64,000 bases of DNA. It comes from Bacteroidota bacterium. Lineage in GTDB: Bacteria > Bacteroidota > Bacteroidia > Sphingobacteriales > Sphingobacteriaceae. Every line of letters starts with the position of its first letter. Positions within the stretch are counted from its first letter, which is position 1. Location: the NCBI GenBank assembly GCA_023427985.1, contig JAEYZM010000008.1, forward strand, positions 201,749 through 265,748. Reading direction: 5' to 3'. Below the pieces are notes generated by a model. That model was not told where the DNA came from. It saw only the letters and a list, made by a program, of their open reading frames with translations, and ran no database searches. Position numbers and translations under genes: made by a program. This document shows, one piece after another, positions 40,401-48,214 of this stretch.

Positions 40401-41759
40401 AGCGATAGGAAAATTTAGAATTATAGAAGTGCCTACATTGATTTTAGATGTAGTTTCAAACTTTGCATTATGTAGATTAATGATTCTTTTAGTTAATGAT
40501 AAGCCGATTCCATGTCCTTTAATGTTTATTGCATTTGAGGCTCTATAAAAAGGTTCTGTTATTTTTTTAAGGTCAAGTTCATCTATTCCAATTCCATTGT
40601 CTTTAAATGCAATTTTAATTTTATTACCTACGATGTTAAAGTATATGAATACTGATTTATCATAAGAGTATTTATAAGCATTATCTAAAATATTATTAAT
40701 CGCAATCTTCAATAAATGTTCATTACCAAAAATCATTAATTGGTTTTCATCGTCTGGAAATTTTTCGAAATATATTTTTATATTAAAATCATGAATTCTG
40801 TTTATATAATCTTCGCGAAGATTTAAAATAAATTCATCGATTCTAATTTTTTCAAAAGGAACATTAATATTATTGATATTAACTTGTGCCAAGTCGAGTA
40901 GTTTTTGAGTTAATCCGTTCAAGTTTTTAATATCGTCTAGAACAGATTCAATTAAAACTTTATACTCGTCAATACTTCTATCGTTTAATAGACTTACTTC
41001 AAGCTGACTAGTAATAGCAGTTAAAGGTGTCTTTAATTCATGTGATGCATTTGACACAAATGTTCTTTGAAGGTTGAAAGCAAATTCAAGTCGCTCCAAC
41101 ATATCGTTGAATGTTCTAGCCAATAGCGCTATTTCATCTTTGCCATTCCCTTCATTTACCCTTGAATCTAGATTGTTTATGTTGATGGTGTTTACCTGTT
41201 CGATTACATCCGAAATGGGAGATAATACGTTTCTAACAAAAAACCAACTGGCTAATGAGGTGATAACTAAAGCAGAAAGCCAAGAAATACCAAGCACTAG
41301 TCTTAAGAACTTTAATCTAAGAAAGCCATAGGTGTCGGTTGCTATTACCTGAACTATTATGTCTACATCGCGCTCTATAGCATGTACGATACACCCTTCG
41401 TATTTGCCTTTATTTTCAATATATACCGTTCCAGACTGAAATTCATCAAAATTTGTAGTATCAATTTCATCGGAATACTTTCCATGTTTAAATATTTTAT
41501 CTGTTTTGATATCAACAATAATAATTGATTCCTCTAATAATGCGTTGGTTCCACTTCGAACGACATCTTTTTTAATATCGAAATCTTCTATATTTTTTGC
41601 ATAGATTTCAGAAATACTAGTTGCACGATCTTCTAATCTTGATAAAAAAATTTGTTTTCTGTGATTTAATGTAAAGAGATATATAAACACAGAAATCAAG
41701 GTGATGATTATCATCACCGTTAAAGTAAATTGTATAGACAATTTGGTTTTTATGTTCAT
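40392..41759 (-). CDS. Sensor histidine kinase (HAMP, HisKA, HATPase)
   Basis: 455 residues from the ATG at 41759, which follows the response-regulator TAG by one base and has GGAG upstream. An upstream start inside the regulator gene is less likely. TM1 is at about residues 8-30, a periplasmic sensor domain at about 31-150, and TM2 at about 155-175. A HAMP linker (SPISDVIEQV) follows, then the H-box ASHELKTPLTAI, the N-box NNILDNAYKYS, and G-boxes DNGIGI and GHGIGLSL. It phosphorylates the adjacent OmpR-type regulator. The signal is unknown. Confidence 0.93.
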   Translation of the reverse strand: MNIKTKLSIQFTLTVMIIITLISVFIYLFTLNHRKQIFLSRLEDRATSISEIYAKNIEDFDIKKDVVRSGTNALLEESIIIVDIKTDKIFKHGKYSDEIDTTNFDEFQSGTVYIENKGKYEGCIVHAIERDVDIIVQVIATDTYGFLRLKFLRLVLGISWLSALVITSLASWFFVRNVLSPISDVIEQVNTININNLDSRVNEGNGKDEIALLARTFNDMLERLEFAFNLQRTFVSNASHELKTPLTAITSQLEVSLLNDRSIDEYKVLIESVLDDIKNLNGLTQKLLDLAQVNINNINVPFEKIRIDEFILNLREDYINRIHDFNIKIYFEKFPDDENQLMIFGNEHLLKIAINNILDNAYKYSYDKSVFIYFNIVGNKIKIAFKDNGIGIDELDLKKITEPFYRASNAINIKGHGIGLSLTKRIINLHNAKFETTSKINVGTSIILNFPIAKF

Positions 41760-41760
41760 C

Positions 41761-42441
41761 CTATTCTCCTTCTTTGAAAATATAGCCCATACCAAATTGA
41801 GTGTGAATTAATTTCGGATGAAAGTCTTTATCGATTTTCTTTCTTAAGAAATTCACATACACATCTACAATATTTGTACCTGTATCAAAATTGATGTCCC
41901 ATACTTTTTCAGCAATTTCAACTCTTGACAAGGTTCGACCTTTGCTTCTAATAAAAAATTCAAGTAGCACATATTCTTTAGCAGTTAAGTCAATCTTCTT
42001 CCCATCTCTATAAACACTTTTTGAGTCAAGGTCCATTTCTAAATTCGCAACGATCAATTTATTATTTGTAGCCGCAATATTTTCAACTCTAATCACTAGT
42101 TTTTTTATTCGAACCAAAAGCTCTCTAAACTCAAATGGTTTCACAATGTAATCGTCTGCACCTCGTTCGAAACCATGAAGTTTATTGTCGATGGTACCAA
42201 AAGCAGTAACCATTATGATGGGCACCCTAGAATTATATTTTCGAATGTGAGCACAGAGTTCGTATCCATTTAAGAGTGGTAAATTTACATCAAGTACAAT
42301 GGCGTCATAATTATTTTTCTCCGCCAATTCAGCACCAATTTTCCCATCATATGCCACATCGGCCTGAATACCATTTTCTTTTAAACCCTTTTGAATGAAC
42401 TGAGCAACTTTTTGTTCGTCTTCAACTAATAGAACTTTCAT
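41761..42441 (-). CDS. OmpR/PhoB-family response regulator
   Basis: 226 residues. The receiver domain has the acidic pair in LLVEDE, the phospho-acceptor Asp in AIVLDVNLP, the Thr/Ser of MVTAFG, and the Lys of YIVKPFEF. The C-terminal winged helix (about 130-225) has LTAKEYVLLEFFIRSKGRTLSR and the recognition segment VDVYVNFLRKKID. It is the first gene of the two-component operon. A candidate -7 box TACTTTTA on the - strand (42464-42457) and an 11-bp direct repeat 22 bp further upstream suggest autoregulation. Confidence 0.94.
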   Translation of the reverse strand: MKVLLVEDEQKVAQFIQKGLKENGIQADVAYDGKIGAELAEKNNYDAIVLDVNLPLLNGYELCAHIRKYNSRVPIIMVTAFGTIDNKLHGFERGADDYIVKPFEFRELLVRIKKLVIRVENIAATNNKLIVANLEMDLDSKSVYRDGKKIDLTAKEYVLLEFFIRSKGRTLSRVEIAEKVWDINFDTGTNIVDVYVNFLRKKIDKDFHPKLIHTQFGMGYIFKEGE

Positions 42442-42486
42442 ATAGATAGATTAATATAAAAGTACTGTATAGAACTAGAAGTTTTT

Positions 42487-42508
42487 AAATTTTAATGAGA
42501 TTTTAATT
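42487..42508. repeat. Two-copy 11-bp direct repeat upstream of the response regulator
   Basis: On the - strand it reads AATTAAAATCT then CATTAAAATTT, nearly the same as the pair at 40379-40400. It lies about 46 bp upstream of the response-regulator ATG and touches the stop codon of the upstream glycosyltransferase gene. Confidence 0.45.
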
Positions 42509-43982
42509 TCAGCACCCTAAAGTCATCGACAGAGGATTCGAGGGTAAAGAGTTTTTGTATTTCGGGCCGATGTATGAGCGCTGTGTCGTTTGTGTAGAGA
42601 AATTTTGCACCTCTGCTGATGTAGTTTTCTAGTCGCGACTGTTCATTATTGTATGCTGCCAACAAGTCCTCTGAATTGTCGAAGCCAAATCCTTTTTTCT
42701 CTAAATGATAAAAATAAATACAACCCGAAACATCTGGTCCTACAATGCAGAGTTCATTTTCGGGTGATGCATTCACTAATATTTTTCTTTTGTCTTCGTT
42801 ATACAATGCCATTGGAATTCCGGGATCTTCTTTCAAAAATCTCGAAGGTAGAATTCTAGCAGCTGCAAGTATTGGTTCAAGGATTAATAGGAATAAAATT
42901 AGATTGGATGACCAATTGAATTTTTGCATGGAGCGAACAGCATAAGCAATCATTAAGAATAATAGAGGCAAGTAGGGCATCATGTAATAAGAATGAACGC
43001 CCATTTGATTGAGTTCAATGATGTGGTACGCAATTAATGCAATTGTGTAGCATAACATCGGCATAAACCATTTGCTTGACCAGAATTTATTTTTGAAAAA
43101 GAAATAGATGGCGCTTATGAATAAAAGGAAAGAAGCGTAGTTTAAAAGGATATCGGGTAAATCGCTAATTAAATTTTTAGAGATGGTTTGAACAGCAAGA
43201 GAGAAATCGTTCAATGGTCTGAATGCGATTCCAAAATCTCTTAGTCCGGATGTTTCAATTAAGTGTACCGAGTAGATGTACCAAGCTATAGGCACTGCAG
43301 TGGCAAGGAGACCGAAGGTTAAAAGTGAAAAGATTCGTGAGCGTGATACATCGGCATACATAAAAATCAATGGAGCTATGAAAAAGCCAACTGCTAAGAA
43401 TTGAATTTTGGTGAGACCGGCGAGTATGAGTAAGCTTAAAGCGGCTAGGTAAAAATGAGGTTTTGGTTTTTGGAGGAACCAGGATAAGAAAAAATATAAG
43501 CCCCAGACAGAGCAGGCGAGGGCGAGGATATCTGGTAGAGCTGAGAAACCGAAGTAAAATAAGTCGGGCGAAAATGCGTAGGCGGCGGCGGAGAATGCAG
43601 CTGCGAGTTCGTTTTTGAGTAAGAATTTAGTTAGGAAATACATGCCGATGATTCCCCAGCTTGAAATGAGTAGCGAAAGGAGTCGGTGTAGAGAATTATG
43701 TTCTCCAAAGATTTTATAGAGTATGGCGAGCAGGTATTCGTAGGAAGGGAATTGCATTCCGGTTACGCCATTGGTATCTAATCTACGGTCGACACGCGGT
43801 TTTAGAATGTTCATTTCTTCGCGATGAAAGTTGCGAGCAACGGCAAGGGTATTGGATTGGCGCCAAACGTGAACACTTCTGGGGCCTTGGTTAACGAAGG
43901 GCAAGTGTGATAATATGTTGATTATTAGGACAAAGCCTAAAATATAATTGGTTTTTAAAAGGGCTTGGTTTAGCTTGGACAT
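42492..43982 (-). CDS. GT39/ArnT-like membrane glycosyltransferase
   Basis: 496 residues with about ten membrane segments. Immediately after TM1 the loop reads GPRSVHVWRQSNTLAVARNFHREEM, where acidic and basic residues stand in for the usual D/E-containing GT-C catalytic loop. FPSYEYLLAILYKIFG follows, as in dolichyl/undecaprenyl-phosphate sugar transferases. A soluble C-terminal domain of about 100 residues is present. It probably glycosylates lipids or surface glycans. The N-terminal third of the gene is clearly richer in G+C than the neighbouring sequence. Confidence 0.78.
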   Translation of the reverse strand: MSKLNQALLKTNYILGFVLIINILSHLPFVNQGPRSVHVWRQSNTLAVARNFHREEMNILKPRVDRRLDTNGVTGMQFPSYEYLLAILYKIFGEHNSLHRLLSLLISSWGIIGMYFLTKFLLKNELAAAFSAAAYAFSPDLFYFGFSALPDILALACSVWGLYFFLSWFLQKPKPHFYLAALSLLILAGLTKIQFLAVGFFIAPLIFMYADVSRSRIFSLLTFGLLATAVPIAWYIYSVHLIETSGLRDFGIAFRPLNDFSLAVQTISKNLISDLPDILLNYASFLLFISAIYFFFKNKFWSSKWFMPMLCYTIALIAYHIIELNQMGVHSYYMMPYLPLLFLMIAYAVRSMQKFNWSSNLILFLLILEPILAAARILPSRFLKEDPGIPMALYNEDKRKILVNASPENELCIVGPDVSGCIYFYHLEKKGFGFDNSEDLLAAYNNEQSRLENYISRGAKFLYTNDTALIHRPEIQKLFTLESSVDDFRVLKLKSH

Positions 43983-43990
43983 AGTGTAAA

Positions 43991-44026
43991 TAAAGCGGTA
44001 AAAATATTATATAAAGCGGTAAAAAT
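43991..44026. repeat. Two copies of TAAAGCGGTAAAAAT, 21 bp apart
   Basis: Copies are at 43991-44005 and 44012-44026, in the gap upstream of both the GT39-like gene (-) and rplM (+). A third copy of the 14-bp core AAAGCGGTAAAAAT lies at 61076-61089. Function unknown. Confidence 0.6.
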
Positions 44027-44099
44027 GCAGAAATTCACATTTCCACAAAAAATATCATAAATAACTAAGGCATAGCATGGTTTTTATGAAAAATTAGTT

Positions 44100-44107
44100 T
44101 ATCTTTG
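44100..44107 (+). promoter_or_regulatory. -7 promoter box of the rplM operon
   Basis: TATCTTTG followed by CCGTCCC, an exact TAnnTTTG match of the form seen at strong Bacteroidota housekeeping promoters. The -33 position has ATG in place of TTG, 20 nt upstream. The leader of about 57 nt contains a run of eight G (44127-44134). Confidence 0.6.
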
Positions 44108-44170
44108 CCGTCCCTTATGGAGTCATGGGGGGGGTAAAATATTTAAAATCAATTAATTAATTATTATTCA

Positions 44171-44608
44171 ATGAATACGTTAAGTTACAAAACTGTCTCT
44201 GCTAACAGCAAAACTGTTACAAAGGAGTGGGTCGTAATCGACGCAAACGCAGAGATTTTGGGGCGCCTAAGCTCTAAGATAGCTTTTATCTTAAGAGGCA
44301 AGCACAAGGCTAATTTCACCCCGCACGTAGACTGTGGAGATAACGTGATTGTTATCAATGCAGACAAGGTTAGATTTACAGGTAACAAGTTCAATGAGAA
44401 AGAGTATGTTTCTTATACTGGTTATCCTGGAGGTCAGCGTTTCATTTCTCCAAAAGAGTTAATGGCGAAGCACCCGACACGTGTGGTAGAGAAGGCAGTT
44501 CGTGGAATGCTTCCTAAGAACAAGCTAGGAAACAAAATTTTCAAAAATTTACATGTGTATGCGGGGGCAGAACACCCACATGCGGCACAGAATCCTAAAA
44601 CCATTTAA
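44171..44608 (+). CDS. rplM: 50S ribosomal protein L13
   Basis: 145 residues. L13 signatures: WVVIDANAEILGRLSSKIA, GDNVIVINADKVRFTGNK, YTGYPGG and VRGMLPKNKLGN. It is an early-assembly protein of the 50S subunit, first in the operon with rpsI and rpsB as in other bacteria. Confidence 0.98.
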   Translation: MNTLSYKTVSANSKTVTKEWVVIDANAEILGRLSSKIAFILRGKHKANFTPHVDCGDNVIVINADKVRFTGNKFNEKEYVSYTGYPGGQRFISPKELMAKHPTRVVEKAVRGMLPKNKLGNKIFKNLHVYAGAEHPHAAQNPKTI

Positions 44609-44619
44609 TTATTAGAGAG

Positions 44620-45003
44620 ATGACAGTAAACACATCAGGTAGAAGAAAGACTGCTGTTGCCCGCATATACTTAACAGAAGGTAGCGGAAACATCACTGTA
44701 AACGGCAGAGATTATAAAGAGTACTTCCCAACATTACCATTACAATTCATTGTTAACCAATCGTTACAAGTATCTGATTTATTAGGTAAGTTCGATGTTA
44801 AAGTGAACGTTGATGGTGGTGGTATAAAAGGCCAAGCAGAGGCAGTTCGTTTAGCGATTGCTAAAGCTATCCTAGAGAAGGATCCAGAAAAACGTGCAGC
44901 GTTAAAAGCGAAGAGCTTATTAACACGCGACAGTAGAATGGTAGAACGTAAGAAACCAGGACGTCGTAAAGCAAGAAGAAGATTTCAATTTAGTAAACGT
45001 TAA
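44620..45003 (+). CDS. rpsI: 30S ribosomal protein S9
   Basis: 127 residues. Contains TSGRRKTAVARIYL, GGGIKGQAEAVRLAIAKAIL and the basic C-terminal tail KKPGRRKARRRFQFSKR that reaches the P-site tRNA. It lies 11 nt after rplM, so the two are co-transcribed. Confidence 0.98.
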   Translation: MTVNTSGRRKTAVARIYLTEGSGNITVNGRDYKEYFPTLPLQFIVNQSLQVSDLLGKFDVKVNVDGGGIKGQAEAVRLAIAKAILEKDPEKRAALKAKSLLTRDSRMVERKKPGRRKARRRFQFSKR

Positions 45004-45007
45004 TTTT

Positions 45008-45012
45008 TGGAG
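45008..45012 (+). promoter_or_regulatory. Shine-Dalgarno sequence of rpsB
   Basis: GGAGG lies 11 nt before the rpsB ATG. A full Shine-Dalgarno core is uncommon in Bacteroidota, which rely little on it, so this stands out among the genes here. Confidence 0.5.
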
Positions 45013-45023
45013 GACCTTATACA

Positions 45024-45827
45024 ATGGCACGTACTACATATCAAGACTTATTAGACGCTGGTGTTCACTTTGGACACTTAACGCGTAAGTGGAATCCAAA
45101 AATGGCTCCGTACATTTTCATGGAGAAAAACGGGATCCACATCATCGACTTAAACAAAACATTAGTTAAAGTTGAAGAAGCAGCAGCTGCGATTAAGCAG
45201 ATTGTTAAATCGGGAAGAAAAGTATTATTTGTTGCGACTAAAAAGCAAGCAAAAGATATCGTTGCAGAACAAGCAAAAAGAGTAAACATGCCTTTCGTAA
45301 CTGAAAGATGGTTGGGTGGTATGTTAACGAACTTCGCTACAGTTCGCAAGTCGATTAAGAAGATGACAAACATCGACAAATTGACTAAAGACGGTACATA
45401 TGATATTTTATCGAAGAAAGAGAAATTAATGATTTCTCGTGAGCGTATCAAATTAGAGCGCGTATTGGGTGGTATTTCTGACTTAAACAGATTACCTGCA
45501 GCATTATTCTTAATCGATGTTAAGAAAGAGCATATTGCGGTAACTGAGGCTTTGAAATTAAACATTCCAACATTTGCGATGGTTGATACAAACTCAGATC
45601 CAACAGACATTGACTTTGCAATTCCAGCGAATGATGACGCTACAAAATCTATTGCTTTAATTACAAGTATCATTACTAAAGCAATTGAAGAAGGATTAGA
45701 AGAGCGTAAGAGAGAGCGTGAAGAAGATGCAGACAAAGAAGGTGCAGCAGCGAAAGCAGCAGCAGATTCGGGCGAAGAGAAAGCTCCAAGAAAGAAAAAA
45801 GCAACAGCAGAAAATTCTGCTGAGTAA
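45024..45827 (+). CDS. rpsB: 30S ribosomal protein S2
   Basis: 267 residues. Contains LLDAGVHFGHLTRKWNPKMAPYIF, VLFVATKKQAKDIV, ERWLGGMLTNF and FAMVDTNSDPTDIDFAIPANDDA, all S2 hallmarks. The C-terminal Lys/Glu/Ala-rich extension (about 230-267) is not conserved in most S2. A hairpin with a T tract follows before tsf. Confidence 0.98.
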   Translation: MARTTYQDLLDAGVHFGHLTRKWNPKMAPYIFMEKNGIHIIDLNKTLVKVEEAAAAIKQIVKSGRKVLFVATKKQAKDIVAEQAKRVNMPFVTERWLGGMLTNFATVRKSIKKMTNIDKLTKDGTYDILSKKEKLMISRERIKLERVLGGISDLNRLPAALFLIDVKKEHIAVTEALKLNIPTFAMVDTNSDPTDIDFAIPANDDATKSIALITSIITKAIEEGLEERKREREEDADKEGAAAKAAADSGEEKAPRKKKATAENSAE

Positions 45828-45834
45828 TTCATAG

Positions 45835-45888
45835 AGGTTAATAGGATACGTGTGGGTGATGCTTGCACGTATGTTATTAACCTTTTTT
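45835..45888 (+). terminator. Terminator or attenuator hairpin between rpsB and tsf
   Basis: AGGTTAATA pairs with TATTAACCT, then a short internal bulge, then ATACGTG with CACGTAT, ending in a T6 run. The stem length and the T tract are those of an intrinsic terminator inside a normally co-expressed gene pair. Confidence 0.75.
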
Positions 45889-45916
45889 CAAATTAAAATT
45901 TAACACAGAAAATATT

Positions 45917-46759
45917 ATGTCAACAGTAACAATTAGTGCTGCAGATGTAAACAAATTACGTTTACAAACAGGTGCAGGTATGATGGATTGTAAAAAAGCG
46001 TTAATGGAATCGAATGGCGATTTTGAAGCAGCTATCGACTATTTACGTAAGAAGGGTGCTAAAGTAGCGGCTAGCCGTTCAGACAGAGATTCATTAGAGG
46101 GAGCAGTTATTGCAAAGACTACAGCTGATGGAAAAAGAGGTGTAGTTATTGAATTAAATTGTGAGACAGACTTCGTAGCTAAGAATGCTGAGTTCGTACA
46201 ATTTGCAAATGAGATTGCTGATTTAGCAGTGGCTAATAATCCAGCTAACTTAGAAGCTTTACTAGCATTATCATTAAATGGTGTTGTGTTATCTGACATC
46301 ATCTTAGATAAGACGGGTAAGATTGGCGAAAAAATTGGTGTATCTAAATACGAAATTTTAGAAGCAAATAAAGTAGTAGCATATATTCATGCTGGTAACC
46401 GTTTAGGTGTATTGGTTGGATTAAATTCAGACGCTAATGGTAAAGCAGAAGAAGCTGGTAAAGACGTAGCAATGCAAATTGCTGCAATGAATCCAGTTGC
46501 GTTAGACAAAGGTGATGTAGATGCAAATACTATCAACAGAGAGTTAGAAATTGCAAAAGAGCAAATTCGTGCAGAAGGAAAACCAGAAGAAATGGTTGAG
46601 AAAATTGCTCAAGGAAAATTGAATAAATTCTACAAAGATTCTACTTTGTTGAATCAAGAATTTGTAAAAGACAGTTCAAAATCAGTAGCTCAAATGCTTA
46701 ACGATATTGAAAAGGACTTAACAGTTACCGCATTTAAACGAGTAGCATTAGGTGCTTAA
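45917..46759 (+). CDS. tsf: Translation elongation factor Ts
   Basis: 280 residues. N-terminal UBA-like domain with LRLQTGAGMMDCKKAL and FEAAIDYLRKKG. The core has the EF-Tu-contacting segment ELNCETDFVAKN. It is the guanine-nucleotide exchange factor for EF-Tu. The conserved position next to rpsB is kept, but a terminator-like hairpin lies between them. Confidence 0.98.
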   Translation: MSTVTISAADVNKLRLQTGAGMMDCKKALMESNGDFEAAIDYLRKKGAKVAASRSDRDSLEGAVIAKTTADGKRGVVIELNCETDFVAKNAEFVQFANEIADLAVANNPANLEALLALSLNGVVLSDIILDKTGKIGEKIGVSKYEILEANKVVAYIHAGNRLGVLVGLNSDANGKAEEAGKDVAMQIAAMNPVALDKGDVDANTINRELEIAKEQIRAEGKPEEMVEKIAQGKLNKFYKDSTLLNQEFVKDSSKSVAQMLNDIEKDLTVTAFKRVALGA

Positions 46760-46764
46760 TTCAT

Positions 46765-46799
46765 AAATCCTCCCGATAAAAATCGGGAGGATTTTTTTT
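46765..46799 (+). terminator. Intrinsic terminator between tsf and pyrH
   Basis: AAATCCTCCCGAT pairs with ATCGGGAGGATTT around an A4 loop and ends in a long T run. It is a perfect 13-bp stem. Confidence 0.93.
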
Positions 46800-46826
46800 G
46801 TCTAATTTTATTTTCCAAACCAAAAC

Positions 46827-47534
46827 ATGAAATACAAAAGAATACTTCTGAAACTAAGCGGTGAATCCTTAATGGGTAAAAAGCAATACGGTATTGATCC
46901 TGAAATGGTAAGTCAATATGCGATGGATATTAAAGAAGTAGTTGACAGTGGAGTAGAAGTAGCAATCGTGATAGGAGGCGGAAATATTCATCGAGGTTTA
47001 GATGCAGAGAAAGGTGGAATGGATAGAGTACAAGCCGACTACATGGGGATGCTTGCAACTGTTATCAATAGTATGGCATTGCAAGATGCATTGGAAAAAG
47101 TAGGCATTAAAACTCGATTGTTATCGGCAATCAAAATGGAACAAATTTGCGAACCATTTATTAGAAGAAGAGCAGTTCGACATTTAGAAAAAGGTAGAGT
47201 TGTGATTTTCGGAGCAGGTACAGGAAATCCATATTTTACTACAGATACAGCTGCATCATTAAGAGCAATTGAAATTGAGGCCGATGTAGTACTAAAAGGT
47301 ACACGTGTGGATGGGATTTACACAGCCGATCCAGAAAAAGATAAGTCGGCAACCCGCTACGACAAAATCACGTTTACAGAAGTATATGATAAAGGTTTAA
47401 ATGTTATGGACATGACGGCCTTTACTTTGTGTCAAGAAAACAAATTGCCAATCATTGTATTTGATATGAATAAGAAAAACAATTTCTTACGCGTTGCAAA
47501 TGGCGAAGATATTGGAACCTTAGTTCATGCATAG
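46827..47534 (+). CDS. pyrH: UMP kinase
   Basis: 235 residues of the amino-acid-kinase fold. KLSGESLMG near the N-terminus, IGGGNIHRG, GTGNPYFTTDTAA and KGTRVDGIYTADPEK are UMP kinase motifs. It phosphorylates UMP to UDP as a hexamer, regulated by GTP and UTP in many bacteria. Confidence 0.98.
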   Translation: MKYKRILLKLSGESLMGKKQYGIDPEMVSQYAMDIKEVVDSGVEVAIVIGGGNIHRGLDAEKGGMDRVQADYMGMLATVINSMALQDALEKVGIKTRLLSAIKMEQICEPFIRRRAVRHLEKGRVVIFGAGTGNPYFTTDTAASLRAIEIEADVVLKGTRVDGIYTADPEKDKSATRYDKITFTEVYDKGLNVMDMTAFTLCQENKLPIIVFDMNKKNNFLRVANGEDIGTLVHA

Positions 47535-47586
47535 TTTTTGTTGGTATTTAAGATATTCTATTATTTTTATAGCATAAATTATTATT

Positions 47587-48150
47587 ATGAGCGAATTAGT
47601 TAAAAAGCAGCTTGAAGAAGCGAAAGAACATATGAACAAAGCGGTTGATCATGTTGAAAATGAATTAACAAAGATCAGAGCAGGTAAAGCAAGTCCGCAA
47701 ATGTTAGACGGTATAGTAGTTGATTATTATGGTAATCCTACACCATTGACTCAGGTAGCAAATGTTAATACTCCAGATGCAAGAACTATTGTTGTTCAGC
47801 CTTGGGAGAAAAACATGATTCCAGTTATTGAGAAAGCGATTACCGATGCTAATTTGGGAATCAACCCACAAAACGATGGTTCTGTTATTCGTTTAAATGT
47901 TCCGCCTTTAACCGAAGAGCGTAGAAAAGATTTAGTAAAAAAAGTGAAGGCAGAAGGTGAGGCAGGAAAGGTTGCAGTTCGTAACATCCGTAAAGATGTA
48001 AACGAAAAGATTAAAAAATTACAAAAAGAAGGTGTTTCTGAAGATGAGGTGAAAGTAGGTGAAGCAGAAGTTCAGAAACTTACTGATAGCTTTATCCTTA
48101 AAATCGATAAACATATTGAGGTTAAGGAGAAAGATATAATGACTGTATAA
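47587..48150 (+). CDS. frr: Ribosome recycling factor
   Basis: 187 residues, all helical with a central beta domain. Contains LTKIRAGKASPQMLDGIVVDYYG, WEKNMIPVIEKAI, NVPPLTEERRKDLVKKVKAE and VRNIRKDVNEKIKKLQKEG. It splits post-termination ribosomes together with EF-G. It sits 52 nt after pyrH, the usual neighbour. Confidence 0.98.
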   Translation: MSELVKKQLEEAKEHMNKAVDHVENELTKIRAGKASPQMLDGIVVDYYGNPTPLTQVANVNTPDARTIVVQPWEKNMIPVIEKAITDANLGINPQNDGSVIRLNVPPLTEERRKDLVKKVKAEGEAGKVAVRNIRKDVNEKIKKLQKEGVSEDEVKVGEAEVQKLTDSFILKIDKHIEVKEKDIMTV

Positions 48151-48160
48151 ATTAGTTGAT

Positions 48161-48200
48161 AGTAGCTAGTAGCTAGTAACTAGTCTAGCTACTAGCTACT
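48161..48200. repeat. Perfect 16-bp inverted repeat between frr and mqnD
   Basis: AGTAGCTAGTAGCTAG and its exact reverse complement flank an 8-nt loop (TAACTAGT). Each arm is itself made of a repeated AGTAGCT phrase. No strong T tract follows, so it may be a dispersed repeat element as well as, or instead of, a terminator. Confidence 0.8.
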
Positions 48201-48214
48201 TTATTACTATCTAC

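Noticed and set aside
43983..44170. A tRNA or small RNA gene in the gap before rplM
   Set aside because: No cloverleaf or terminator was recognised; only a promoter box, short direct repeats and a G run are visible.
45065..45868. Long open frame on the - strand opposite rpsB (267 codons)
   Set aside because: It mirrors a well-identified ribosomal protein gene; the translation is low-complexity (Ser/Ala-rich) with no family features. It is a shadow of biased codon use.
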